The notes: a model not told the origin generated them from the letters alone. 64,000 nt of DNA from Treponema sp. (GCA_016286365.1 JAEESN010000009.1:1-64000), one strand, 5' to 3'; shown: positions 25,025 through 33,567, counted from the first letter of the stretch. Program-made: numbers and translations.

Positions 25025-25028
25025 TATT
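25015..25028. promoter_or_regulatory. 14-bp palindrome AATATTGCAATATT at ilvE promoter
   Basis: A perfect palindrome that covers the predicted -35 of ilvE, in the intergenic region shared with the divergent gene at 25156. It has the size and position of an operator, but AT-rich palindromes arise easily by chance. Confidence 0.4.
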
Positions 25029-25155
25029 ATTAAATAATTTATGAATGTTTTCTTATATTATAATAATAGTTCTCTTAAGTTTAAATACTTTTAAACCTTT
25101 TTCTTTACAATACTGATATAATGGGCTCATGAATAGTTTTGAGAGGAGATTTAAT

Positions 25156-26628
25156 ATGAACTCTAACAACATAAAAAAATTATTATTCATTATTGGCTCT
25201 GCAGTATTCTGCTTCTCTGCATTATCTGCTGCAGATGTATATGACGAAATACTGACTATCGAATCAAAGAAAGAAGAACTCCTTCGCGCAAGAAACGGGG
25301 ACTATGGTCAGGAAGATGAAATCCGCCGTCGTGCAGACGAAGAATATAGAATCGAAAGCGATAAGATTGACGAAGAACTTCTCCGCATTGCAGAAACAGA
25401 CAGCGACGGAAGAATCCTTGCAGATGTAAGAAAACGTCGTCTTGAAGAAAAAGAAAAGATCCGTAAGGAAATCTATGCTAAAGCCGAAGCAGAAATTGCA
25501 GCTTTAAGAAATGGAGACTCGGGAAGAGAAAAAGAACTTCTTAGTCAGATCCGCGAGCTTCAGAATCAGCTTAAGAAAAAGAGAGTAATCTCTTCGGATG
25601 AGGATGCAAGACTTCTTGAAGTAACAACTTATGCCGGCGACAGATTCTACTGGAACGCAAGAACACGTTTTTACATCGGAAGCGAATTCATCTTTGGTCA
25701 GGCAGTAAATGCTGAATATCAGCGTCTTACAGGAAAGAAACCTGCTTCTATTACACAGGCAGATCAGGCTACATATAACGACTATCTTGATACAGTAGAT
25801 TACTACGACGAAATGTTAAAGAGTTCAAAAGGCTCTGTAGTACTCGAAATCGAATATTCTGTAGAAGCTTGTCCTGATGATCAGCCTTCTGTATACAAAA
25901 TCACAATCTATGATATCCGCTATGTAAATGCAGCTAAAAAAGAAGTTCTCCAGCGCTTTACACCTGATAACAGCTCGTTCCTTTATAAGGTTCAGCCTGC
26001 GCTCGATATCAGAAGCATTGAATCAAAATATACAGGAAATAAAACAGTAACTTCTTCTGCACAGCCTGATTCAAGCTATTCTGGAAATAAAACTGTAACA
26101 CCTTCAGAAAACGTTCAGACAAATACAACTGTATTGAATAACGACAAGAGTGGAAGATTCCTCATCGGTATTTTTGGTGGATTCATTCCTGAATACATCG
26201 ACCTTACAAACGATACTTCTATGGAATTGTATCAGGGTTGTGGAAAAGCATACATTTCTATGTCTATGAATAATTATCTTTTCTGGCAGTTTGATATTGG
26301 TGTGCTTCCGGTTCCTTATCAGTTTGGAAAGTTTACCTGCAGCGACGAAGCACTTATCAACATGATGGTTTCTTTTGGTTTCTATAAACAGTGGAAATCA
26401 TTTGACTTCTGGTGTGCATTTGGTGCAGGTCTTGCAGGAAGCGAATCACTCAAGGAAAATGGAGTTTCAAATCATCAGTCTGTACTCTTTACAGGAAAGG
26501 TTGGTGTAGGTGTTGACTGGCATGTAACAAGAATGATTGCAATTGACTATGCATTCGACATGCTTATTACAGATGCACTTGGATTCATTCCTTGTACAAT
26601 GTTTGGTGTATCAATTGATTTGAATTAG
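25156..26628 (+). CDS. Secreted coiled-coil protein with outer-membrane-like C-terminus
   Basis: Translation from the ATG at 25156 is supported by GAGGAG 7 bases upstream and by the signal peptide it yields (KKLLFIIGSAVFCFSALSAA); the ORF track starts nine codons earlier. Residues about 25-150 are strongly charged and helical (EEKEKIRKEIYAKAEAEIAAL), a likely coiled coil. A middle domain follows, then two SYSGNKTVT-like repeats as a linker, then a C-terminal third rich in strands (GRFLIGIFGGFIPEYID, FWQFDIGVLPVPY, VGVGVDWHVTRMIAIDYAF) resembling a small barrel. I do not recognise a family. The layout, periplasmic helix plus barrel, suggests a protein tying the outer membrane to the periplasm. 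Confidence 0.65.
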   Translation: MNSNNIKKLLFIIGSAVFCFSALSAADVYDEILTIESKKEELLRARNGDYGQEDEIRRRADEEYRIESDKIDEELLRIAETDSDGRILADVRKRRLEEKEKIRKEIYAKAEAEIAALRNGDSGREKELLSQIRELQNQLKKKRVISSDEDARLLEVTTYAGDRFYWNARTRFYIGSEFIFGQAVNAEYQRLTGKKPASITQADQATYNDYLDTVDYYDEMLKSSKGSVVLEIEYSVEACPDDQPSVYKITIYDIRYVNAAKKEVLQRFTPDNSSFLYKVQPALDIRSIESKYTGNKTVTSSAQPDSSYSGNKTVTPSENVQTNTTVLNNDKSGRFLIGIFGGFIPEYIDLTNDTSMELYQGCGKAYISMSMNNYLFWQFDIGVLPVPYQFGKFTCSDEALINMMVSFGFYKQWKSFDFWCAFGAGLAGSESLKENGVSNHQSVLFTGKVGVGVDWHVTRMIAIDYAFDMLITDALGFIPCTMFGVSIDLN

Positions 26629-26652
26629 TTTTGATTTAGATTTCGATTAGAT

Positions 26653-26680
26653 TTGAATTAATTGAAATTTGATTTACAAT
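26653..26680 (+). promoter_or_regulatory. Possible ribF promoter (candidate leaderless)
   Basis: TTGAAT (26653-26658), 16 bases, TACAAT (26675-26680), then 9 bases to the ATG at 26690. There is no Shine-Dalgarno sequence. The region is a simple AT-rich run of GATTT-like words, so chance matches are likely. Confidence 0.35.
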
Positions 26681-26689
26681 GTATGTTAT

Positions 26690-27475
26690 ATGATAAAGAC
26701 TTTTTATTGGAATGACATACAATCTTTTTTGAATACCGGTAAGATGGATCCGTTCTTCGAAAGGGGAACGGGTATTTCCATAGGCTGTTTTGACGGGCTT
26801 CATCTTGGACATAGAGTTCTCCTTGGTGAACTTACAAAGCAGTGTAAAAAGGAAAATCTTCTTGCCGGTGTTTTTACTTTTAAACGCCCGCTTCCCGCAA
26901 TCAAACATTCAGAAGACTATCAGGGTGATATTACCTCCCTTAATCAGAGAATAAAACTTTTTGAAGAGCTTGGAATTGATTTTGTCATAATTGTTGACTT
27001 TGACGAGACTTTTTCTTCGATTCTTGGTACTGATTTTCTGAATATTCTTTTGAATGCGTGCAATATGGAGCTCATAGCAGAAGGAATTGATTTTCGCTGT
27101 GGCTTTAAGGGTGCAACAGATACTCAGGCTATCAAATACTGGGCAGATAAGAATGATGTAAAATATGTTTTTGTGGACCCGGTTTATCATACAACGGCAG
27201 ATGGAACAGAAGAAAGAGTAAGTTCATCATATATAAGGGGAATGATTCAGAAAGGTTTTTTTACATCTGTAACAGAGCTTTTGAGCCGTCCTTATGAATT
27301 AGATCTTGAGCAGATTAGAAGCGATATGATAAACGGAAAGGAAAGTAATTCTCAGATTCTTCCGCCTGATGGGGTTTATCACACACTGTCGGAAAATGAT
27401 GAACCTGTGAGGCTCGAAATAAAAGACGGTAAAATTTTGAATATTTCATTGTGCAGCTTTGTGCGCTTTGAATGA
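26690..27475 (+). CDS. ribF: FAD synthetase (FMN adenylyltransferase), RibF N-terminal type
   Basis: The protein (261 aa) carries the nucleotidyltransferase half of bifunctional RibF: SIGCFDGLHLGHRVLL contains the GxFDGxHxGH ATP-binding motif, then FTFKRP, LGIDFVIIVDFD, IAEGIDFRCGFKGA and a C-terminal SSSYIRGMIQKG in the position of the family's 'S-S-T-x-I-R'. The riboflavin-kinase domain is absent or reduced, since only about 60 residues follow. It would adenylate FMN to FAD. The ORF track starts at a TTG; the ATG at 26690 is preferred, although neither has a ribosome-binding site. Confidence 0.88.
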   Translation: MIKTFYWNDIQSFLNTGKMDPFFERGTGISIGCFDGLHLGHRVLLGELTKQCKKENLLAGVFTFKRPLPAIKHSEDYQGDITSLNQRIKLFEELGIDFVIIVDFDETFSSILGTDFLNILLNACNMELIAEGIDFRCGFKGATDTQAIKYWADKNDVKYVFVDPVYHTTADGTEERVSSSYIRGMIQKGFFTSVTELLSRPYELDLEQIRSDMINGKESNSQILPPDGVYHTLSENDEPVRLEIKDGKILNISLCSFVRFE

Positions 27476-27535
27476 TGATATCTGCATGTTTTACTGTGTA
27501 TTTTCGTGCAGCTTTATTTGTGCGCTTTGAATAAT
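27451..27535 (+). repeat. Imperfect duplication of the ribF 3' end
   Basis: GTGCAGCTTTGTGCGCTTTG at 27451-27470, including the last ribF codons, recurs at 27506-27530 as GTGCAGCTTT-ATTT-GTGCGCTTTG with a 4-base insertion. Both are followed by AAT. The spacing is 55 bases. Confidence 0.7.
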
Positions 27536-27602
27536 TTTATCTTTTTACGCCTGCATGATTTATATATTGAATAATTATTTATAATTATATAGAATGAAAT
27601 AT

Positions 27603-27620
27603 CCGTTTTACGGTTTTTTT
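27603..27620 (+). terminator. Terminator-like hairpin upstream of rpsO
   Basis: CCGT-TTT-ACGG followed by a run of seven T. The stem is only 4 bp, but with the T run it may end the ribF transcript or attenuate rpsO. Confidence 0.4.
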
Positions 27621-27677
27621 GTGATTACTTCCCAGAAACCCGGGATTTAACCTGCAAGAATTTCCGCTTATACGGAG

Positions 27678-27698
27678 TGATTATTTTTTTAATAATCA
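27678..27698 (+). promoter_or_regulatory. Hairpin in rpsO leader
   Basis: TGATTATT and AATAATCA pair perfectly around TTTTT, ending about 15 bases before the AAGGGG ribosome-binding site of rpsO. In other bacteria S15 represses its own mRNA through leader structures; the sequence is compatible with this, not proof. Confidence 0.4.
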
Positions 27699-27725
27699 TT
27701 ATCAGATTTTTTAAGGGGTTCCATA

Positions 27726-27995
27726 ATGGCACTTACAAAAGAAACAACTTCGGCAACTGTAAAAAAATACGGTGCTAAAGAAAACGACACTGGTTCAGTA
27801 AAAGTTCAGATTGCTTTGATGACTCAGCGTGTACAGCAGCTTACAGATCACGTAAAGACATTCCCAAAAGATGCTACTGCAAAACGTGCACTTCTTAAGG
27901 TTGTTGGACAGCGTCGTAAGATGCTTAAATACTTTGAACGCACAGACCTCGAAGGTTACCGTGCATTTATCAAAGAACTCGGATTACGTAAGTAG
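27726..27995 (+). CDS. rpsO: 30S ribosomal protein S15
   Basis: The protein (89 aa, exact family length) has the S15 signatures NDTGSVKVQIALMTQRVQQL (16S-rRNA-binding helix) and LLKVVGQRRKMLKYFERTD. S15 is a primary binder of the central domain of 16S rRNA. AAGGGG precedes the ATG. It is followed by a strong terminator and then pnp, the same rpsO-pnp order seen in many bacteria. Confidence 0.98.
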   Translation: MALTKETTSATVKKYGAKENDTGSVKVQIALMTQRVQQLTDHVKTFPKDATAKRALLKVVGQRRKMLKYFERTDLEGYRAFIKELGLRK

Positions 27996-28007
27996 TTTGA
28001 GTAAAAG

Positions 28008-28059
28008 AAACGCCTGTAGTTGTAAGTATTTTTACGCTATAACTCGGGCGTTTTTTTTT
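28008..28059 (+). terminator. Rho-independent terminator after rpsO
   Basis: AAACGCC (28008-28014) pairs with GGCGTTT (28047-28053), and inner bases AGTTGTA/TATAACT extend the stem past a small internal loop. A run of nine T follows from 28051. Confidence 0.8.
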
Positions 28060-28087
28060 AATTTGAAAACAATAATTAATATATATT

Positions 28088-28112
28088 TGAACAACGGATA
28101 TAGTGTTGTTCA
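28088..28112 (+). promoter_or_regulatory. Inverted repeat in pnp leader
   Basis: TGAACAAC (28088-28095) and GTTGTTCA (28105-28112) pair perfectly around GGATATAGT, ending one base before the GAGGAG ribosome-binding site. In E. coli, pnp is autoregulated through a leader hairpin; this one is shorter. Confidence 0.5.
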
Positions 28113-28128
28113 TGAGGAGTAAAAATTT

Positions 28129-30228
28129 ATGTCAGTAGAAAGAGTAACCTATAAATTAGGTGATGCTGATTTGATTCTTGAAACAGGAAGAATCGGAAAA
28201 CAGGCTAATGGTTGTGTTTACGCTCAGTGGGGTGGAGCTGCCATTATTGCAACAATTTGTGCTTCATCAAGCGTTACAGAAGGACAGGACTTTGTACCTG
28301 TTACAGTTGAATACAACGAAAAAGCATATGCTGCCGGAAAGATTCCTGGTGGATTTGTAAAACGTGAAGGACGCCCTAAGGATAAAGAAATCTTAGTTAG
28401 CCGTCTTATTGACCGTCCAATGCGTCCTCTTTTTGAACCTTCATTTGGTCACGAACTTCAGATTGTTCCAACATGTGTTTCATGCGACGGTGTTCACACT
28501 CAGGATATTCTTGCTGTTATTGCCGCTTCTGCTGCAACTTGTATTTCTGATATTCCATTCCACGGTCCTGTTGCTGCATGTCGTATCGGATACTTAAACG
28601 GTGAATATATCATCAACCCAACATTCGAAGAAATTGAAAAAGGTGACCTCGAAATTGTTGTAGCCGGAACTAAAGACGGATTTACAATGGTTGAAGGTGG
28701 AGCTCAGGAAGTTTCAGAAGAAGTAATGCTCGGTGCTTTGGAAAAGGCTCAGGGCTTTATTACAGATATGTGTCTCTTACAGGAAGAACTTGTTAAAAAA
28801 GCAGGTAAAGAAAAGCTTCCTTTGAATCCTTTAGACGTAACTTTGGAAAATGCAGAAGCTATCGAGGCAGAAGCAACACCACTTTTAAAAGAAGCTTGTT
28901 TCCAGGATGGAAAACAGAACCGTGGTATTGCAGTTGCAAAAGTTATCAAACAGGTTTCAGAAAAATATACAGAACAGCTTACAGATCCAATCCAGGCTAA
29001 ACTGTTTATGACTCTTATGGATGATATTCAGTATAAGCTTTTACGTAAGTCTATTCTTGATGACGGAGTTCGTATTGACGGTCGTAAGACTGATGAAATC
29101 CGCCCGATCACCTGTGAAGTAAATGTATTGCCAACTCCACACGGAAGCGCACTTTTTACTCGTGGTGAAACTCAGTCGCTCGCTGTATGTACACTCGGTA
29201 CTGCAATGGACGAACAGGCATATGATGATATCGACGGAGAAAGATCTGATCACTTCATCCTTCACTATAACTTCCCACCATACTCAGTTGGTGAAACAGG
29301 TAAACTTACAACAGGCCGCCGCGAAATCGGTCACGGAAACCTCGCTCGCCGTTCCCTCGCTGCAATGGTTCCAAGCCGCGAAGAATTCCCATACACAATC
29401 CGTGTAGTTTCAGAAATCATGGAATCTAACGGTTCTTCATCTCAGGCTTCTACCTGTGGTGGAACCCTCTGTATGCTCGCTGCCGGTGTCCCAATGAAGA
29501 AGATGGTAGCTGGTATTGCTATGGGTCTTATCACAGAACCTGAAGGAGACAATCCATACGGACGTTATAAGATTCTTTCAGATATCCTTGGTGAAGAAGA
29601 CCACCTTGGTGACATGGACTTTAAGGTAGCCGGAACAAAAGACGGTATTACAGGCTTCCAGATGGATATCAAGATTGCCGGTGTAACAACAGAAATCATG
29701 AAGAAGGCTATGGAACAGGCTCGTCAGGGTCGTCTCCACATCCTTTCTATTATGGAAAAATGTATTGATAAGCCGGCTCCACTTGCTAAGAACGCTCCAC
29801 AGATCCTCACAATGAAGATTCCTGTAGACAAGATTGGCGCACTCATCGGACCTGGTGGAAAGAATGTTAAAGCTTTGTGCTCACAGTATGATGTAACAAT
29901 CAATACAGATGATGACGGAACTGTAACAATCTACGCTAAGAACGGAATGAACGGAGAAGCTGCAAAGAAGGCTGTAAAGGGTATTACAGAAGATCCAGAA
30001 GTTGGAACAATCTATCAGGGAACTGTAAAACGCATTATGGACTTTGGTGCATTCGTAGAAATCCTTCCTGGAAAAGAAGGCCTCTGCCACATTTCTAAAC
30101 TCAGCCGTGAACGCGTAAACAAGGTAACAGACGTCCTCAAAGAAGGTCAGGTAATCCCTGTAAAACTTCTCGAAGTAGACAAACAGGGTCGTCTTAACCT
30201 CAGTTATATCGATGCATTAGAAAAATAA
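28129..30228 (+). CDS. pnp: Polyribonucleotide nucleotidyltransferase (PNPase)
   Basis: PNPase degrades RNA 3' to 5' by phosphorolysis. The protein (699 aa, normal length) shows both RNase-PH-like halves ([19 protein letters not shown], the [11 protein letters not shown] motif, then [13 protein letters not shown] and [15 protein letters not shown] in the catalytic second half), a KH domain ([17 protein letters not shown]) near residue 565, and a C-terminal S1 domain ([29 protein letters not shown]). It follows rpsO, with its own leader hairpin and a GAGGAG site 9 bases from the ATG. Confidence 0.98.
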   Translation: MSVERVTYKLGDADLILETGRIGKQANGCVYAQWGGAAIIATICASSSVTEGQDFVPVTVEYNEKAYAAGKIPGGFVKREGRPKDKEILVSRLIDRPMRPLFEPSFGHELQIVPTCVSCDGVHTQDILAVIAASAATCISDIPFHGPVAACRIGYLNGEYIINPTFEEIEKGDLEIVVAGTKDGFTMVEGGAQEVSEEVMLGALEKAQGFITDMCLLQEELVKKAGKEKLPLNPLDVTLENAEAIEAEATPLLKEACFQDGKQNRGIAVAKVIKQVSEKYTEQLTDPIQAKLFMTLMDDIQYKLLRKSILDDGVRIDGRKTDEIRPITCEVNVLPTPHGSALFTRGETQSLAVCTLGTAMDEQAYDDIDGERSDHFILHYNFPPYSVGETGKLTTGRREIGHGNLARRSLAAMVPSREEFPYTIRVVSEIMESNGSSSQASTCGGTLCMLAAGVPMKKMVAGIAMGLITEPEGDNPYGRYKILSDILGEEDHLGDMDFKVAGTKDGITGFQMDIKIAGVTTEIMKKAMEQARQGRLHILSIMEKCIDKPAPLAKNAPQILTMKIPVDKIGALIGPGGKNVKALCSQYDVTINTDDDGTVTIYAKNGMNGEAAKKAVKGITEDPEVGTIYQGTVKRIMDFGAFVEILPGKEGLCHISKLSRERVNKVTDVLKEGQVIPVKLLEVDKQGRLNLSYIDALEK

Positions 30229-30267
30229 TTTGAAATAGTTTTACGTAAACTATAGTCAAAGATAATT

Positions 30268-30304
30268 AAAAGGTGGTGATGCTTTTGCAAAACCACCTTT
30301 TTTT
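30268..30304 (+). terminator. Rho-independent terminator after pnp
   Basis: AAAAGGTGGT and ACCACCTTTT form a perfect 10-bp stem around a 14-base loop and run into TTT. The ORF track's start for the next gene (30273) lies inside this hairpin, which argues against that start. Confidence 0.88.
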
Positions 30305-30338
30305 AGTAACAAAATGTAATGGAGGTGTTTTATCTAAT

Positions 30339-31280
30339 ATGAAGAAAATCAAATTATTAGCATTATCACTATTTACACTTTTTGTTGTTTCTGTTGTTTC
30401 CTGCGGGGCAAAAAGAAAATCCTCAGATGAATATGCTCCACAGATAGCAGAATCCAAAGTAACTTCGGCTGATGCAAGAGGTTTGAATGCATTTTCGGAT
30501 GTAGAGATGGCAACCGATATGGCTTATGAACAGCCAGCTGCTCTTGAATCAAATGTTCCTCTTGAATCATATGTAGAACGAAAACTCATTAAAAACGGGC
30601 TTGTAGAATTAAGCGTTGAATCGATGGAAGATATCAGCGTAAAAGTTGAACGCTGGATTAAAACTTTCGGTGGTTATGTTTTCTCTTCTGAGGTTTATGA
30701 AACCCGCGGCTATTTTACTTTAAAAGTTCCTGTAGAAAGATTTGATTCTGCAATCAATTCTGCCGGAGGCTTTGGAAAGATAACTAATCAGAATGTTAAC
30801 ACAGATGACGTTACTGATCAGTATTACGATTTACAGTCAAGAATCGAAACAAAGAAAATCCTTGTCAATAAGTATTCTGAATATCTTTCAAGAGCAAAGG
30901 ATGTAAAAGAACTTTTGGAAATTGAACGTCAGATTAATAACATTACAAGTGAACTTGAATCAATGCAGGGTCAGCTTAAAAGATTGAGCAGCCTTACAAA
31001 TTATTCTACAATCAATCTTAATTTTACAACTCCTGCACAGGCAAAAGAAGAAGATCTTGTGTGGCCTGATTTCCATAATTTTGGAAAAAGATTCGGTTCT
31101 CATGTTGCAATGTTCTTCTCTTATATGTTTAAAATCCTTCTTTATCTTTTAGTTTTCGGAGTTCCTCTTGCAGGTGTCTGTATCCTTCTTTACTGGCTTT
31201 TATTCGGAAAAATCGGTATTTTAAGAAAGCTTTACGAAAAATCTCTGCAGGATTCAGATAAAAAAGATGACAAAAAATAA
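30339..31280 (+). CDS. DUF4349-family lipoprotein
   Basis: The ATG at 30339 follows GGAGGTG by 10 bases and starts a clear lipoprotein signal (KKIKLLALSLFTLFVVSVVSC) with Cys about residue 22. The ORF-track start, 66 bases earlier, is inside the pnp terminator. The body matches the DUF4349 pattern: RKLIKNGLVELSVESMEDIS, GYVFSSEVYETRGYFTLKVP, VTDQYYDLQSRIETKKIL, a helical stretch with EIERQINNITSELE, and YSTINLNF. One C-terminal membrane span (YMFKILLYLLVFGVPLAGV) and a basic tail follow, so the protein is probably held at the inner membrane at both ends. Function is unknown for the family. The next gene overlaps by 14 bases. Confidence 0.82.
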   Translation: MKKIKLLALSLFTLFVVSVVSCGAKRKSSDEYAPQIAESKVTSADARGLNAFSDVEMATDMAYEQPAALESNVPLESYVERKLIKNGLVELSVESMEDISVKVERWIKTFGGYVFSSEVYETRGYFTLKVPVERFDSAINSAGGFGKITNQNVNTDDVTDQYYDLQSRIETKKILVNKYSEYLSRAKDVKELLEIERQINNITSELESMQGQLKRLSSLTNYSTINLNFTTPAQAKEEDLVWPDFHNFGKRFGSHVAMFFSYMFKILLYLLVFGVPLAGVCILLYWLLFGKIGILRKLYEKSLQDSDKKDDKK

Positions 31281-31836
31281 AGAAATCGAATTAAAAATTC
31301 CTCTTTCCGATGGTGAATATGACGAGCTTAAAAAAAGGTATTTTAGTGGTGCAGAAAAGGTCCTCAAAAAGGATGAATATTTTTCGCGTTATGATACACT
31401 CGAAGAACGAATTAAGAATAATGAGCCTAAGGTCATAAGAATCAGGACGGAAGGGGAAGAAGCTTATTTTACGATTAAAAGAAAATCAATTAAAGACGGG
31501 ATAGAAGTAAATGAAGAAAAAGAAACTTTAATTACTAATCCCGAAGTTTTATATGATTTTTTAGGGCTTTCGGGCTATCACAGATGGTTTAATAAGGAAA
31601 AGAAAGCCTACAGATATTTTTATAAAAGTGAATCTTACCCAAAGCTTTCTTTTCATATGGAGCTTGTGACTGTAAACGGCATGAAATATCTTGAAGTTGA
31701 AGTTACAGACACAGCGTCTTATACGGAAGCAGAAGTGACAAAAGCGCTTGAAGATGTGATTAAAGAGGTGGGTCTTGACCCTTCTAAAAAGGATGAAAGG
31801 TCCTGGTATGAATTAATTTGTCTTAATTCAGATTAA
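31267..31836 (+). CDS. CYTH-domain protein (class IV adenylate cyclase / triphosphatase family)
   Basis: The protein (189 aa) begins with EIELKI, the ExExK motif that defines CYTH triphosphate-tunnel enzymes, followed by alternating basic and acidic strands typical of the tunnel (KVIRIRTEGEEAYFTIKRK, VNEEKET, LSFHMELVTVNGMKYLEVEV). CYTH enzymes bind organic triphosphates or polyphosphate with Mg2+; members are thiamine triphosphatases, inorganic triphosphatases or adenylate cyclases, and I cannot choose between them. It overlaps the lipoprotein stop, so translation is coupled, and its own 3' end overlaps the convergent gene by 14 bases. Confidence 0.85.
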   Translation: MTKNKEIELKIPLSDGEYDELKKRYFSGAEKVLKKDEYFSRYDTLEERIKNNEPKVIRIRTEGEEAYFTIKRKSIKDGIEVNEEKETLITNPEVLYDFLGLSGYHRWFNKEKKAYRYFYKSESYPKLSFHMELVTVNGMKYLEVEVTDTASYTEAEVTKALEDVIKEVGLDPSKKDERSWYELICLNSD

Positions 31837-32647
31837 GCCTGTTTTTTACGTATTCAACACTCGAGATATATTCTTCGTCTGTTGTAAGGTGTTCAATAAT
31901 CATAGGCATGGTTGGATCTTCTTTTGTTGCAAGCTTTTGGTAAAGTTCAAGGTCAAGGCTTCCTTTTCCGCATGCACATTCTTCAAGCTGGAAGGTGTAT
32001 TCTTCTTTTAGCCTTATATCTTTTAAGTGGCAGCTACAGATTCTTCCTTCGAGTTTTGTAAAGCATTCACGTAAAAAATCATCGTTATAAAAATAGCGCT
32101 CAGGGCTTGTAATCATGTTTACAACATCAAGATGTGCACCGAATTCCTTTCTGTTTACCTTTTTGATAAGTTTTAGATATTCATCAGGCCCAGAGGGAAT
32201 CATCCACGGCATTGATTCAATCGAATATTTTGTGTTTACAGGTTTTACGGTATCTATAATTTGTTGAATCATTTTTACTGCCATGTCCCAGCATTCTTCT
32301 GAATAATTATCGCGGTATCCTCCGTCCCAGCGAGGTCCGTATGGAGTTCCGATTACGTTTACACAGCATCTGGCTCCGATTTTTTCTGCCATCTTAAGCT
32401 GTCCTATGGCGTAATCAATATTTTTCTGTCTTTCGGAAGGATCTTTTGCAAGAGTGTTTTTCCATACTCCGACTTCTGCAATAAGAAGGCCTGCTTTATC
32501 TGCTGCTTTTTTATAAGCCATATAAGTTTCTTCGCCAGAAAGGTAATCAACAGGAAATACAACAGATTTTAATCCAAGTGATACGTGCTTTTCTGCCCAG
32601 TCTTCCGGCCCATTATGTTTTAATGATGATGAAACTCCTAAATACAT
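31823..32647 (-). CDS. Sugar phosphate isomerase/epimerase (AP endonuclease 2 fold)
   Basis: The protein (274 aa) fits the TIM-barrel xylose-isomerase-like/AP-endonuclease-2 family: LGVSSSLKHNGPEDWAEKH at the N-terminus, metal-ligand candidates in YSIESMPWM (Glu), GAHLDVVNM (His and Asp), CHLKDIRL (His) and IIEHLTTDEEY (Glu). Such proteins isomerise or epimerise sugars and inositols. AAGGAG lies 6 bases before the ATG. It is the last of three minus-strand genes with a Gfo/Idh-type dehydrogenase and an alpha-hydroxy-acid oxidase-like gene, which suggests catabolism of a sugar acid or polyol. Confidence 0.85.
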   Translation of the reverse strand: MYLGVSSSLKHNGPEDWAEKHVSLGLKSVVFPVDYLSGEETYMAYKKAADKAGLLIAEVGVWKNTLAKDPSERQKNIDYAIGQLKMAEKIGARCCVNVIGTPYGPRWDGGYRDNYSEECWDMAVKMIQQIIDTVKPVNTKYSIESMPWMIPSGPDEYLKLIKKVNRKEFGAHLDVVNMITSPERYFYNDDFLRECFTKLEGRICSCHLKDIRLKEEYTFQLEECACGKGSLDLELYQKLATKEDPTMPMIIEHLTTDEEYISSVEYVKNRLNLN

Positions 32648-32679
32648 TTTTTCTCCTTTTTTGTTTGTCTGGTCTTTGT

Positions 32680-33567
32680 TTAAAAAAGAATCATCGGGTG
32701 TATGACAGTCGGATCCATAGATTTAAGGTCTTTGATTCCGGTTTTTGCCATTATTCCTTTAAGCTCTGCATTCATCTGGTTTATACGCTCAGAAACTGCA
32801 TCGCTTCCTTTTTTAAGTAAAGGCATAAGGTGGCGTCCTACAGAAACTGCTGTTGCTCCCATTGCAAGGCATTTATATACATCAAGTCCGCTTTCTATTC
32901 CGCAGTCAATGAATACCGGGATTTTATTTCCGACTGCTTTTAAGATTTCCGGTACCATCTTTAATGGAGGAACAGAAGAAGGAAGAATTCCGTGATGATG
33001 AGAAACTATAATCGCTGCAGCTCCCGCCTTAAGACATTTTTTTGCGTCTATAGGGCTTAAAACTCCCTTTACGATGAACGGTACTTTTGCAGCTTCTACA
33101 AAGCCTTTGAGTTCTTCTGTGGTTTTAGACTTCATTGGAAGACCAAGTACATTATCGTATTCACCGCTGCCTGAAAAGCTGTGGTCTATATCCATTCCAA
33201 CTGCAAAGCATCCTTTAGAAACAGCGTGTTCAATCTTTTTTAAAACTTCGTTGTTGTCTGCATGAGGTTTTATGATTTTTACTGTTTTTGCACCGGTCGC
33301 GATTATCCTTTCAAGTTCTTCGTCGCTTCCCATTCCCACAAAATGAAGGGCATTGCTTTTTTTTGCTCCTTCTGCGTAAATTACCATTCCGTTTTTTGCT
33401 GTGTTATCAAGGTGGGAGAGGGCTGCTGTCATAACGGGAGTATCGAAGGTGTGTCCGAAAAGTTCCATCTTTGTGTCTGGAAGGACTGAATCTAAATATC
33501 TTGATTCGAGTAAAAGTGAATCAAAATACTGCCTTGTTATGATATCTGAATTAGAAGTTAATTCCAT
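32680..33567 (-). CDS. FMN-dependent alpha-hydroxy-acid oxidase/dehydrogenase-like protein
   Basis: The start at 33567 (MELTSNS) is supported by GGAGG 5 bases upstream; the ORF track's start is eight codons earlier. The protein (295 aa) shows the TIM-barrel of the lactate oxidase/glycolate oxidase family: TPVMTAALSH, PFIVKGVLSPIDAKKCLKAG with the conserved Lys, VFIDCGIESGLDVYKCLAMG, and VSVGRHLM for the FMN phosphate. Where the family normally has S-N-H-G-G-R this protein reads SHHHGIL, so the substrate-binding Arg seems lost. It is also short for the family. The reaction may differ from 2-hydroxy-acid oxidation. The preceding gene ends 11 bases upstream. Confidence 0.78.
   Translation of the reverse strand: MELTSNSDIITRQYFDSLLLESRYLDSVLPDTKMELFGHTFDTPVMTAALSHLDNTAKNGMVIYAEGAKKSNALHFVGMGSDEELERIIATGAKTVKIIKPHADNNEVLKKIEHAVSKGCFAVGMDIDHSFSGSGEYDNVLGLPMKSKTTEELKGFVEAAKVPFIVKGVLSPIDAKKCLKAGAAAIIVSHHHGILPSSVPPLKMVPEILKAVGNKIPVFIDCGIESGLDVYKCLAMGATAVSVGRHLMPLLKKGSDAVSERINQMNAELKGIMAKTGIKDLKSMDPTVIHPMILF

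Noticed and set aside
30273-30338. Upstream start of the DUF4349 lipoprotein
   Set aside because: It lies within the pnp terminator hairpin; the later ATG has a strong GGAGGTG site and opens the lipoprotein signal.
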